DNA of 30,157 bases from Bacteriovoracaceae bacterium UBA1511 (GTDB lineage Bacteria > Bdellovibrionota > Bacteriovoracia > Bacteriovoracales > Bacteriovoracaceae). A model generated the notes under the pieces. That model was not told the DNA's origin, made no database searches, and worked only from the letters and a program-made list of their open reading frames with translations. Location: NCBI GenBank assembly GCA_002323535.1, contig DCQT01000031.1:5968-36124 (forward strand), read 5' to 3'. The position numbers and the translations under genes were made by a program. The first letter of the stretch is position 1, and every line of letters starts with the position of its first letter. Of this stretch, positions 1-7,966 are shown piece after piece.

Positions 1-2396
1 ATCCTTTATTGGTTTCTGTTAGATCAGGAAGTAGGGCTTCAATGCCAGGTATGATGGATACTGTTTTAAACCTTGGGCTCAATGAGGATGTTGTCGAGGC
101 GTTAGCAAAACAATCAGGTGATGAACGTTTTGCTTGGGACTCTTATCGTCGTTTTATTCAAATGTACGCAAATGTTGTTCTTGATATGAATACATCTCTT
201 TTGGAAATTCAGCTTGAGGACTTGAAAGAAGATTTAGGTATAAAAGAAGATTATGATATTGGGGGGGATGATCTAAGAAGCCTGTGTCAAAGTTTTAAGC
301 GTACCGTTTTAGAGGAAACTGGAATTAAGTTTCCTACTGACCCTAAAGAGCAATTATGGAGAGCGATTAACGCTGTATTTAACTCTTGGGATAACCCAAG
401 GGCAATAAAATACAGAGAAATTAATAATATACCCGATGACCTTGGGACAGCGGTTAATGTGCAGAGTATGGTCTACGGAAACCTTGGTTCAGATTGTGCA
501 ACAGGCGTTTGTTTCACTCGAAACCCATCTACAGGGGAGGCAGGAGTATTTGGTGAATACCTAATAAATGCTCAAGGGGAAGATGTAGTCGCAGGAATTA
601 GAACTCCCGCACCATTAAATAAGTTCTCCCTTAATGAGATAAATGAAAATGGGGAAACCCTAGAAGAACAAATGGCTCCTGCTTATAAAGAGCTTCAAAA
701 TATCTGTGATCTTTTGGAAAAACATTATAGAGATATGCAGGATATTGAGTTTACTATTGAGAGAGGTAAACTATACTTTCTTCAAACAAGGTCAGCAAAA
801 AGAACGGCAAAGGCAGCATTAAAAGTCGCAATGTCAATGCTGGAATCAGGTGCTATCTCCGAGCAAGAAGCTATCTTGAGAGTATCCCCAGAGCAAGTTG
901 AAGCTTTATTGCACCCAAGCTTAGACCCGAAATATGCAGACCATGAAACGGCAAAGGGCTTGCCCGCCTCACCGGGGGCAGTAAGCGGAGTAATAGCTCT
1001 TTCCGCCGATGAAGCAGTAGAATTAAAAGAGCAAAATATTGACTGCATTCTTGTGCGACAGGAAACTTCGCCAGAGGATATTTCAGGGATGGTCGCTGCA
1101 AAAGGCATTTTAACTGCGAGAGGAGGGATGACCTCTCATGCTGCAGTTGTTGCTAGAGGAATGGGGAAAACATGTGTTGCAGGTTGTTCAGCCTTAGTAA
1201 TTAAAGAAGATGAAAATTTAATCATTATTAATGGCCATGAAATTTCGAAGGAAGAAAAAATCACTATAGAAGGTTCAACAGGCAGAATTTTTGTTGGAGA
1301 GGTGCCAACAATAGAATCGAGCTTTGACGATGATTTTTTATCTTTCATGGAAATTGTTGATAAGTATAGAGTTTTAAGAGTTAGAACAAATGCTGATACT
1401 CCTAAAGACACAAAAACAGCTCTTAAGTTTGGTGCCGAAGGAATTGGCCTCTGTAGAACTGAGCATATGTTTTTTGAGCCAGAAAGAATTCAGGCTGTCC
1501 GAGAAATGATATTTTCAAAAACCACAGATGAGCGTAAGGCGTCTCTGGAGAAAATTCTTCCATTTCAAAAAATGGATTTTGCGGAGTTATTTAAAGCGCT
1601 CGATGGGAAGCCATGTAATATAAGGCTTCTTGATCCGCCTTTGCACGAGTTTTTACCGTCGGAAGAAAGTGATCTTAAAAAACTAGCAGAGCTTATGGGG
1701 GTTACCCTGTCGGAGATTAAAACGAGAGTTTCGAGTCTACATGAATTTAACCCGATGCTTGGACATAGGGGGTGTCGCCTAGGAATTTCATACCCTGAGA
1801 TATATGAAATTCAAATTAGAGCAATTGTTGAAGCTGGTTTAGAAATTGGAGAGAAAGGTACATCAGTGGAAAGTGAGATAATGATCCCGCTAATTTCTAC
1901 TGTTGAAGAGTTTAGATTAATAAAAGAGCTAGCTCTAGAAATTATAGATTCAAAGGGAGACCTTCCATCAAATGTTAATTTTAAAATAGGAACAATGATA
2001 GAGCTTCCTAGAGCTGCAATTATAGCTGATGAAGTTGCTAAGGAAGCAGACTTTTTTAGTTTTGGAACAAATGATCTTACACAAACAACTTTTGGTTTAT
2101 CACGGGATGATAGTGGAAAGTTTTTACCCGCATATGTAGAGATGGATATTTTAAAAGAGGATCCCTTTGTCTCATTAGACTATCGAGGGGTGGGGTTTTT
2201 AGTAGAGCATGCAACGGTTAACGGAAGAATAGGAAACCCAAAAATACACATTGGTATCTGTGGAGAGCATGGTGGAGACCCTAAATCAATAAATTTTTGT
2301 CATAAGATAGGCTTAGATTATGTCAGCTGTAGCCCTTACAGAGTACCTGTAGCGAGATTAGCGGCAGCGCAAGTGGCCATAAAGAGTAATGATTAA
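1..2396 (+). CDS. ppdK: Pyruvate, phosphate dikinase (5' end outside the window)
   Basis: Interconverts pyruvate, ATP and phosphate with PEP, AMP and pyrophosphate; a cytoplasmic enzyme. The reading frame (codons start at base 3) is open through the left edge, and the first visible residues, PLLVSVRSGSRASMPGMMDT, are the conserved ATP-grasp segment found about 80 residues into the family. The N-terminus is therefore missing and the TTG at 9 is not a start. About 797 of the usual 870-880 residues are visible. The phosphohistidine swivel motif GGMTSHAAVVARGMG carries the phosphorylated His at 1137-1139. The C-terminal PEP-binding barrel shows LLDPPLHEFLP, GHRGCRLGISYPE, FFSFGTNDLTQTTFG and GICGEHGG, with the acid-base Cys at 2259-2261. 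No frameshift or key-residue loss was seen. The stop overlaps the next gene by 8 bases, suggesting co-transcription. Confidence 0.97.
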   Translation, partial: PLLVSVRSGSRASMPGMMDTVLNLGLNEDVVEALAKQSGDERFAWDSYRRFIQMYANVVLDMNTSLLEIQLEDLKEDLGIKEDYDIGGDDLRSLCQSFKRTVLEETGIKFPTDPKEQLWRAINAVFNSWDNPRAIKYREINNIPDDLGTAVNVQSMVYGNLGSDCATGVCFTRNPSTGEAGVFGEYLINAQGEDVVAGIRTPAPLNKFSLNEINENGETLEEQMAPAYKELQNICDLLEKHYRDMQDIEFTIERGKLYFLQTRSAKRTAKAALKVAMSMLESGAISEQEAILRVSPEQVEALLHPSLDPKYADHETAKGLPASPGAVSGVIALSADEAVELKEQNIDCILVRQETSPEDISGMVAAKGILTARGGMTSHAAVVARGMGKTCVAGCSALVIKEDENLIIINGHEISKEEKITIEGSTGRIFVGEVPTIESSFDDDFLSFMEIVDKYRVLRVRTNADTPKDTKTALKFGAEGIGLCRTEHMFFEPERIQAVREMIFSKTTDERKASLEKILPFQKMDFAELFKALDGKPCNIRLLDPPLHEFLPSEESDLKKLAELMGVTLSEIKTRVSSLHEFNPMLGHRGCRLGISYPEIYEIQIRAIVEAGLEIGEKGTSVESEIMIPLISTVEEFRLIKELALEIIDSKGDLPSNVNFKIGTMIELPRAAIIADEVAKEADFFSFGTNDLTQTTFGLSRDDSGKFLPAYVEMDILKEDPFVSLDYRGVGFLVEHATVNGRIGNPKIHIGICGEHGGDPKSINFCHKIGLDYVSCSPYRVPVARLAAAQVAIKSND

Positions 2397-3291
2397 TTCT
2401 TTTAAAAAAATTATTGAAGAGTCCGGAGTTTTACAGAGGGTAGATTTAATTGAAGTAGGAACTCTGGACTTAAATAGTGGAGACTTAAAAAGGTACTCTT
2501 TTGGCGAGTTAGCTGACGATTCTATTGAATACTTTTTTGATCTTGCTAGTGTAACGAAGTTATTTACAAATGGCTTTATTGCTTCGTTAAATCCAGAGGT
2601 TTTAAAAAATGATGATTTAAAACTTTGCTTAGAGCACACTTCTGGCATTCCCTCTTGGGGTCTACTTTCTAAAAGTAAATGGAAGCAGGAAGTAGAATCA
2701 TTCAATATAAAAAAGTCGAGCACTTTGTACTCTGATTATGGCGCGATTAGAGCAATGCTATTGTTTGAGAAAATAAGTGGTCAAAAATTGTACTCTGTTT
2801 GTCGTGAAATTTGGGATGAAGATATTTTCCACTGGATGGAGAATAGGGATTTAAATCGGTTTTTAAAAACGGGTTGCAGAAAGAGTGGATCTATTTTTAG
2901 TGAGGTTCACGACCCCAACGCTTTTAACATTAAAGAGGAGCTCACTCATGCAGGACTCTTTGCGACAACAGAGGGCGTTTTAAGAACAATAAAAAGAGTT
3001 TTTAAAAATGGAGATTTAAAAAAAACTTTAATCCAATCTAAAATAGCCAATGAGAAAAAAAGGTTTCACCTTGGATGGGATACCCCCTCTGAAGAAGGTT
3101 CTTTAGCTGGAGATGGATGTAGTACTTTAACATTTGGGCATTTGGGATTCACGGGCACAAGTGTCTGGGTTGACCTTGAAAAAGGTAAAGCAATAAGTAT
3201 ACTTTCTAATGTTACACGAGACGGTTGGTATAAAAAGAACGAACTCAATAAAGTCAGAAGATTAGTAGGAAAAGCTTATTGGGACCTATAG
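2389..3291 (+). CDS. Beta-lactamase-family (class C-like) serine hydrolase, cytoplasmic
   Basis: A 300-residue member of the serine beta-lactamase / penicillin-binding transpeptidase-like fold. The nucleophile motif SxxK is S54-V-T-K57, followed by the family block LEHTSGIPSWG (81-91), a Tyr-containing second motif Y114-S-D116, the segment HDPNAF...THAGLFATTEG (174-196) typical of AmpC/esterase-like hydrolases, and an HLG triad (251-253) in place of KTG. There is no signal peptide or membrane segment, so it should act in the cytoplasm, unlike most PBPs. The ATG overlaps the end of ppdK (ATGATTAA) and no strong ribosome site is visible, fitting translational coupling. mpl follows after 25 bases. 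Inference: it may cleave a peptide, amide or ester in recycled muropeptides. A general esterase is equally possible; the substrate cannot be read from sequence. Confidence 0.8.
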   Translation: MINSFKKIIEESGVLQRVDLIEVGTLDLNSGDLKRYSFGELADDSIEYFFDLASVTKLFTNGFIASLNPEVLKNDDLKLCLEHTSGIPSWGLLSKSKWKQEVESFNIKKSSTLYSDYGAIRAMLLFEKISGQKLYSVCREIWDEDIFHWMENRDLNRFLKTGCRKSGSIFSEVHDPNAFNIKEELTHAGLFATTEGVLRTIKRVFKNGDLKKTLIQSKIANEKKRFHLGWDTPSEEGSLAGDGCSTLTFGHLGFTGTSVWVDLEKGKAISILSNVTRDGWYKKNELNKVRRLVGKAYWDL

Positions 3292-3316
3292 TCTCATTTA
3301 AATTACAGGATGCTAA

Positions 3317-4699
3317 ATGAATTTAAACAATAGAATTTCCAAAGAAGAGCTTGAGAAAATAAGAGATAAAATTAAAAAAGTGCTTTTCTTTCGAGTTTGT
3401 GGAACAGGAATGGGGGCTGCAGCCTGCTTGTTAAAAGAGGTTGGCTTTGAGGTATTTGGTACCGATCGTGATTATTTTCCTCCAATGTCAACATACCTTG
3501 AGGAGGTTGGAATACCAAAGATTCCGTTCGTAAATATTAACTTTTCTGAATACGACCTTGTAGTTGTTGGTAATGTTGTAGCAAGAGGTTCTCAAGAAGC
3601 AAGAAAAATTGAAGAATCAGGGGTACCATTTTGTAGTTTTCCCGAGATCATAGGGGAGTACGTTTTAAAAGATAAAGTTGTAATAGGCGTTTCTGGGACG
3701 CACGGTAAGACCACAACAACTTACATGCTCATTCAGATTTTAGAAAAACTAGGGGTGAGGCCTGGCTATCTTGTGGGCGGAGTAATAAATGGACGCCCTT
3801 CATCAAGTTTAGGCAATGGTGATTATTTTGTTATTGAGTCTGATGAGTACGATACGGCTTACTTTGAAAAAACTCCTAAATTCATTCACTATTACATAAA
3901 CCACTTAATTTTAACGAGCTTAGAATATGATCATGCAGATATATATTCATCAATAGACGATATTAGGAGAGTCTTTGAAGGCTTAGTGCAGAGTATCTCA
4001 GGGAACATTGTTTTTAATAATAGCTTTGACTCAATTGATTTTGTAGATGGCGAAAATGCAATTTCTTATGGGCAGAAATCAATCAATGGGCCGAAAGAAA
4101 TTAGATGCGAGGGAGACGAAGTTTGTTTCGACCTTTTTGGAAAAGAGGTTTTTACAAATATATTTGGAGAGCACAATGTTCTTAATCTATCTGCTGCAAT
4201 AATCATTCTTAAACGATTGAACTTCGATATAAGTAAAGTTTTACAGGCATGCTTGAATATAAAGCTTGTGAAAAGAAGACAGGAGTTCCTTGGAGAAAAA
4301 GAAGGAATCATTTTTTATGATGATTTCGCTCATCACCCTACAGCTATGGGTTTGACATTAGAATCATTTAGAAAAAAATTTCAAAATAAAGAACTATCTG
4401 TCGTCTTTGAGCCAGCCTCATCCACGGCCAGGAGTGATGTTTTTGAAAATGAATTTTGCGAAGTTTTAAATAGAGCCGATCGAGTCTTTATTGTGGAGCC
4501 TCAAAGAAGTACTTCCGCATTGGGGGCAAAGAACATTGATGTTGAGGGTGTGGTAAGTAGGCTTAATAAAGAAGAGATATTTGCAAGCTCTGGGGGAAGT
4601 AGTGAACTAGATTGTTTTTTGGAAAATACAGAAAGTGGAATAGTTATATTTATGAGTAACGGTAAGTTACTCGGTATTAAAGAGAAACTTTTTGGATGA
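3317..4699 (+). CDS. mpl: UDP-N-acetylmuramate:L-Ala-gamma-D-Glu-meso-DAP ligase
   Basis: A Mur-ligase family enzyme that joins the recycled tripeptide L-Ala-gamma-D-Glu-meso-DAP to UDP-MurNAc using ATP, returning muropeptide to peptidoglycan synthesis in the cytoplasm. The 460 residues match the usual Mpl length (about 455). The N-terminal Rossmann part has RVCGTGMGAAACLL (26-39, the Mpl GTxMG signature), then the P-loop GTHGKTTTT (127-135), the Mpl-specific ESDEYDTAYF (174-183), LEYDHADIY (202-210) and YDDFAHHPTA (334-343) with VFEPASSTARSD further on. DEYDTAYF and DDFAHHPTA separate Mpl from MurC. A ribosome site (ACAGGATG, 3304-3311) sits just ahead of the ATG. The next gene overlaps by 4 bases (ATGA). 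Presence of Mpl implies a DAP-type wall and wall recycling. Confidence 0.95.
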   Translation: MNLNNRISKEELEKIRDKIKKVLFFRVCGTGMGAAACLLKEVGFEVFGTDRDYFPPMSTYLEEVGIPKIPFVNINFSEYDLVVVGNVVARGSQEARKIEESGVPFCSFPEIIGEYVLKDKVVIGVSGTHGKTTTTYMLIQILEKLGVRPGYLVGGVINGRPSSSLGNGDYFVIESDEYDTAYFEKTPKFIHYYINHLILTSLEYDHADIYSSIDDIRRVFEGLVQSISGNIVFNNSFDSIDFVDGENAISYGQKSINGPKEIRCEGDEVCFDLFGKEVFTNIFGEHNVLNLSAAIIILKRLNFDISKVLQACLNIKLVKRRQEFLGEKEGIIFYDDFAHHPTAMGLTLESFRKKFQNKELSVVFEPASSTARSDVFENEFCEVLNRADRVFIVEPQRSTSALGAKNIDVEGVVSRLNKEEIFASSGGSSELDCFLENTESGIVIFMSNGKLLGIKEKLFG

Positions 4700-6345
4700 A
4701 GTTTTCATTTATTTCGATTTTTCTTTTTATGTCTTTTTACTCTTTAGCCGAGGACCTCAAGGTTTATGAAAAAGTACATTCAAAGTTTCGAAGTGAGGTG
4801 TGCTCAAGAGGGACAGTTCGAAAATATTTTGATCTTTTATCACTAACAAGAAAAACGGGTAATTATCTTCCAATTAACGATGGGAAGTTAAATACCTTTG
4901 TTGTTCAAAAAAACCTTATACTTTTAAGACAAAAAAAATCTTGGATTACTAAAGCTGCAAACAAAATAAATAACTCAGTGCTAAAAGAACTTTTAACAGA
5001 ATTACAAGAACTCTCAGTAAGACTTGATGAGATAGTTTTGCTAAAGCAAGAGCATTGGTTAGAAAAAGAAAAAACTAAGCAAAGTAGCTTAATGAAAAAA
5101 TCAAAAACTAAGGTAATGAAATTTGAAGAAAGACTAAATATTTTTTTTGATAGGTTATTCATGCTGCAGACGTTTGGTTACCCTGTGAACCATCTCGAGA
5201 TGAGAGGAAAGTACGACTCTTTGAAAATTAGGAAGGATACTCTTGGTAAGAATTTGGCACAGGATCTATTTTTTAAAAGAAAAATATATGAAGACGGAGC
5301 ACCTCATCCAAGATGGAGAGGAACTGATAAGTCTCTAAGAACCCTTATCAATACTCTAAAATCGGGTCTAAGTAGTAATGCAAATAAAAGCTTTTTTATC
5401 TCCGAGACTCTTCGTTATGATTTGGTTTGGCTGTTTGAGAGATTAGAGAAGTACCTGTCCTATGATGCAAGTCTTATAAAGAGAATGTTGTCGAGATGGG
5501 GGAATAAGATTTCAGATCAAATTCTTTTTTATAATCAACTTCTTTCTGGAAAGGTCAAAATCAATGGACGTGACGTAAAAGTTGATGACTTCATCCGAGA
5601 TAACCTCGGTGCAAAGTCTCGGCTTGAAAATTTCATATACTCAAAGCAAGCAGATACTTACGAGTTTTGGTCTAAACAATCAGAGGAGCTTAGGAGACTT
5701 TTTGTGAGTGAGACTATTATTTTAAATGAGGTCGGAGGAACACCGGACCCTGGAGATATTGAAAAAAAAGAAGTGCTTAAAGTCGTTCATAAAAGATCAA
5801 AGCTTAGGTTTTACTCAAGTCTTGGAAACACCAAAGAGTTAATTGAAAAACTCAATAAAAGAGGGGTCTCCACAAATGGGAAAAAATGGTTAAACACCCT
5901 TTTTAAGAAAGGAGAATTTTCATTCACTTACTACTTCATCCCTGGAACGAGGCATGTGTTTTGCCCAGATATGAGTAAAAAAGCCAAAGGGATTAGGGAA
6001 GTTGCTTTAAATATAGCTCTGGACTTGAAAGGTAAGAACTTTAACTTACCCAGTATACCAATAAGATATTTTAGTAGGCAGTCTATGCTAGGGCGCATTG
6101 ATATGTCTAAGCTGTGGAAAAGCTTTACTCCTTTACCTGAGGAACCTGGGCCTAAGCTTGAGGAGGAGCGGAGAAAGAATATCTCAGAAAGTAAGAGTAA
6201 ATATCTATATAGTTTCACGAGCTCAAGCAATAAATTGTTCGATGTTTTCTCCGGTGAAAGTTTTTTGTACGTAAAACACAATAAAACTGGTGAGTACTTC
6301 TCTTATCGAAATCCAAACTTTTTTAAATATTTTATTGAAAAATAA
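4696..6345 (+). CDS. Exported protein of unknown function
   Basis: I do not recognise this 549-residue protein. It begins with a clear signal peptide (MKFSFISIFLFMSFYSLAED, likely cleavage after Ala18), so it is probably periplasmic or surface-exposed. There is no lipobox and no second membrane segment. Residues about 50-155 are rich in Leu, Lys and Glu with heptad-like spacing and are probably a long coiled coil. The rest is basic and mixed helical, with a short conserved-looking stretch IPGTRHVFCPDMSKKAKG and a Pro-rich spot PLPEEPGPKLEEE near the C-terminus. No catalytic signature of LD-transpeptidases, amidases, lytic transglycosylases or proteases was found. The ATG overlaps the mpl stop (ATGA), so translation is coupled to a muropeptide-recycling enzyme. 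A role at the cell envelope is a reasonable guess from context only. Confidence 0.75.
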   Translation: MKFSFISIFLFMSFYSLAEDLKVYEKVHSKFRSEVCSRGTVRKYFDLLSLTRKTGNYLPINDGKLNTFVVQKNLILLRQKKSWITKAANKINNSVLKELLTELQELSVRLDEIVLLKQEHWLEKEKTKQSSLMKKSKTKVMKFEERLNIFFDRLFMLQTFGYPVNHLEMRGKYDSLKIRKDTLGKNLAQDLFFKRKIYEDGAPHPRWRGTDKSLRTLINTLKSGLSSNANKSFFISETLRYDLVWLFERLEKYLSYDASLIKRMLSRWGNKISDQILFYNQLLSGKVKINGRDVKVDDFIRDNLGAKSRLENFIYSKQADTYEFWSKQSEELRRLFVSETIILNEVGGTPDPGDIEKKEVLKVVHKRSKLRFYSSLGNTKELIEKLNKRGVSTNGKKWLNTLFKKGEFSFTYYFIPGTRHVFCPDMSKKAKGIREVALNIALDLKGKNFNLPSIPIRYFSRQSMLGRIDMSKLWKSFTPLPEEPGPKLEEERRKNISESKSKYLYSFTSSSNKLFDVFSGESFLYVKHNKTGEYFSYRNPNFFKYFIEK

Positions 6346-6356
6346 TGTTCTGTTTA

Positions 6357-6385
6357 TTGTCTCTTTTTGGCGCTAAGTGTAGAGT
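6357..6385 (+). promoter_or_regulatory. Possible sigma-70-type promoter for metK
   Basis: TTGTCT at 6357-6362 and TAGAGT at 6380-6385 are separated by 17 bases in the 73-base gap ahead of metK. The spacing is ideal but the hexamers are mediocre. The gap shows no recognisable SAM-riboswitch core, so no riboswitch is called. Confidence 0.3.
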
Positions 6386-6418
6386 TACGTAAGTTGAATA
6401 TCTACAGAGAGGCCTAGT

Positions 6419-7582
6419 ATGCTTAAGGATTATATTTTCACGTCTGAATCAGTTACAGAAGGACATCCTGATAAGATGGCAGATCAAATAAGTGATGCCG
6501 TGCTGGACTCATTCTTAGCTCAAGACCCTAAGTCTCGTGTAGCCTGCGAAACAATGATCACGACAGGTCTTGTGGTCCTTGCTGGTGAAGTCACTACAAA
6601 AGCACAGGTTGACCTTCAGGAAGTAGTTCGCAGAAAAATTAAAGATATTGGATATGATCATAGCGAAAAAGGCTTTGATTGTAATACATGCTCAGTGATG
6701 GTCTCACTTGATAAGCAATCTCCCGATATTGCACAAGGTGTAAATGAGGGAGAGGGGACTTTTTCAGAGCAAGGTGCAGGGGATCAGGGATTAATGTTTG
6801 GCTATGCAATTAATGAGACTGATTCATTTATGCCACTAACAATTGATTTGTCTCATAAGCTAAGCTCGAAATTATCAGAAGTTAGAAAAAATGGAGTCTT
6901 GCCAGAATTGAGAGCCGACGGAAAAACTCAAGTTTCTGCACAATATGAAGATGGTATATTAAAAAGAATCGATGCAATCGTTGTGTCTAGTCAGCATTCT
7001 GAGAAAATGTCCCTGAAAGACGTTCAAGAAGGGGTAAGAGCTGAGGTAATAGATAAAGTTGTTCCATCAAGCCTTATTGATGAAAAAACTAAATTTTTCA
7101 TTAATCCCACAGGTAAGTTCGTCATCGGTGGCCCGATGGGTGACTGTGGTTTAACAGGTCGCAAGATTATTGTAGATACATATGGCGGTCATGGAGCACA
7201 CGGGGGAGGAGCTTTCAGCGGTAAAGACCCCACAAAAGTAGATCGCTCCGCAGCATATGCTTCAAGACAAGTTGCTAAGCATATCGTTGCTGCCGGTTTA
7301 GCGGATAGAGCATTAGTTCAGGTTGCTTACGCGATTGGCGTTGCTGAGCCAGTGTCTTTCCTAGTTGATACCTTCGGAACTGAGAAAGTCGACAACATGA
7401 GAATAAACCAAGCGGTTAATGAATTGTTTGATATGAGACCTGCTTCTATTGCAGAGAGGCTAAATTTACTTCGTCCTATATATAGTCCAACCGCAGCCTA
7501 TGGGCACTTTGGAAGGGATTTACCTGGGTTTACATGGGAATCTCTCGAGCTCGTCGATAAGTTAAAAGGTATGTGCCTCTAG
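6419..7582 (+). CDS. metK: S-adenosylmethionine synthetase
   Basis: Makes S-adenosylmethionine from methionine and ATP with release of phosphate and pyrophosphate; a cytoplasmic homotetramer in the family. The 387 residues agree with the usual length (E. coli 384). Motifs in order are FTSESVTEGHPDK (7-19, ATP/methionine-binding His and Asp), GEVTTKAQVD (56-65), the signature GAGDQG (119-124), FINPTGKFVIGGPMGDCGLTGRK (226-248) and the P-loop-like GGGAFSGKDPTKVDRS (261-276). All expected metal- and substrate-binding positions look intact. The ATG is preceded by AGAGAGG about 8 bases upstream. A separate upstream gap and modest promoter suggest its own transcription unit. A small membrane-protein gene follows after one base. 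Confidence 0.98.
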   Translation: MLKDYIFTSESVTEGHPDKMADQISDAVLDSFLAQDPKSRVACETMITTGLVVLAGEVTTKAQVDLQEVVRRKIKDIGYDHSEKGFDCNTCSVMVSLDKQSPDIAQGVNEGEGTFSEQGAGDQGLMFGYAINETDSFMPLTIDLSHKLSSKLSEVRKNGVLPELRADGKTQVSAQYEDGILKRIDAIVVSSQHSEKMSLKDVQEGVRAEVIDKVVPSSLIDEKTKFFINPTGKFVIGGPMGDCGLTGRKIIVDTYGGHGAHGGGAFSGKDPTKVDRSAAYASRQVAKHIVAAGLADRALVQVAYAIGVAEPVSFLVDTFGTEKVDNMRINQAVNELFDMRPASIAERLNLLRPIYSPTAAYGHFGRDLPGFTWESLELVDKLKGMCL

Positions 7583-7583
7583 C

Positions 7584-7805
7584 GTGGATATATTTATTTT
7601 TTTTATGAGGTACATTCCGTTTTGGGCAGTACCTCTAATGTTAATTTCGGCACAATTTGCATATGTTTATTGGCTTAAGTCAATTAAGGCGATGGCCGGC
7701 TTTTTCTTTTTGGTTGTTTTGATCTGTTTGTCATTTAATATTTTCTACGTTTATCAAGGTGGAGGAGAAAATATCACTCGAATGATGCATAATTGGCTTT
7801 ATTAG
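7584..7805 (+). CDS. Small two-helix membrane protein, function unknown
   Basis: A 73-residue frame starting with GTG one base after the metK stop. The product has two hydrophobic segments (about residues 9-30 and 37-57: WAVPLMLISAQFAYVYWL and AGFFFLVVLICLSFNIFYVY) joined by a short basic turn (KSIKAM), then a polar tail ending in HNWLY. It is therefore probably an inner-membrane protein. No clear ribosome site lies ahead of the GTG, and an in-frame ATG at 7605 could be used instead, giving a shorter first helix. Close apposition to metK suggests coupled expression. I cannot name a family. The aromatic-rich helices argue against it being a chance frame, but it remains the least certain gene in this part. 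Confidence 0.55.
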   Translation: MDIFIFFMRYIPFWAVPLMLISAQFAYVYWLKSIKAMAGFFFLVVLICLSFNIFYVYQGGGENITRMMHNWLY

Positions 7806-7823
7806 TGAAATTTTTTCCAAAAT

Positions 7824-7882
7824 AAAAATTATTTAGTCAGTCCTTAAATTACTGTTTTTCATGGAATAAATAATTTTTTTTT
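7824..7882 (+). terminator. Possible weak AT-only stem with T-run after the metK unit
   Basis: AAAAATTATTTA (7824-7835) is the exact reverse complement of TAAATAATTTTT (7867-7878), and the T-run continues to 7882. The loop is 31 bases and the stem has no GC pair, so it would be a poor intrinsic terminator. It may simply reflect the AT-rich leader between the metK unit and the flagellar cluster. Confidence 0.25.
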
Positions 7883-7911
7883 GGATAATTTTTTCCCCCT
7901 CGTGGTTTTTC

Positions 7912-7940
7912 CTGACAAAAATTTCCCTAAATGTTATTAT
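7912..7940 (+). promoter_or_regulatory. Sigma-70-type promoter ahead of the flagellar cluster
   Basis: CTGACA (7912-7917), a 17-base spacer and TATTAT (7935-7940) give five of six matches to each housekeeping consensus box. The start of transcription would be near 7947, leaving about a 20-base leader before the TTG at 7967. No -24/-12 (TGGCAC-N5-TTGC) element was seen in this gap, so the cluster's first promoter does not look sigma-54 dependent. Confidence 0.6.
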
Positions 7941-7966
7941 TTTAGGCAAGAGTTACAGGATGTAAC

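Noticed and set aside
782..1411. Antisense frames across ppdK
   Set aside because: They are shadows of a strongly conserved gene, with no known domains and no ribosome sites.
6346..6418. Possible SAM riboswitch ahead of metK
   Set aside because: The 73-base leader shows no recognisable SAM-I, SAM-II or SAM-IV core and no expression-platform hairpin.
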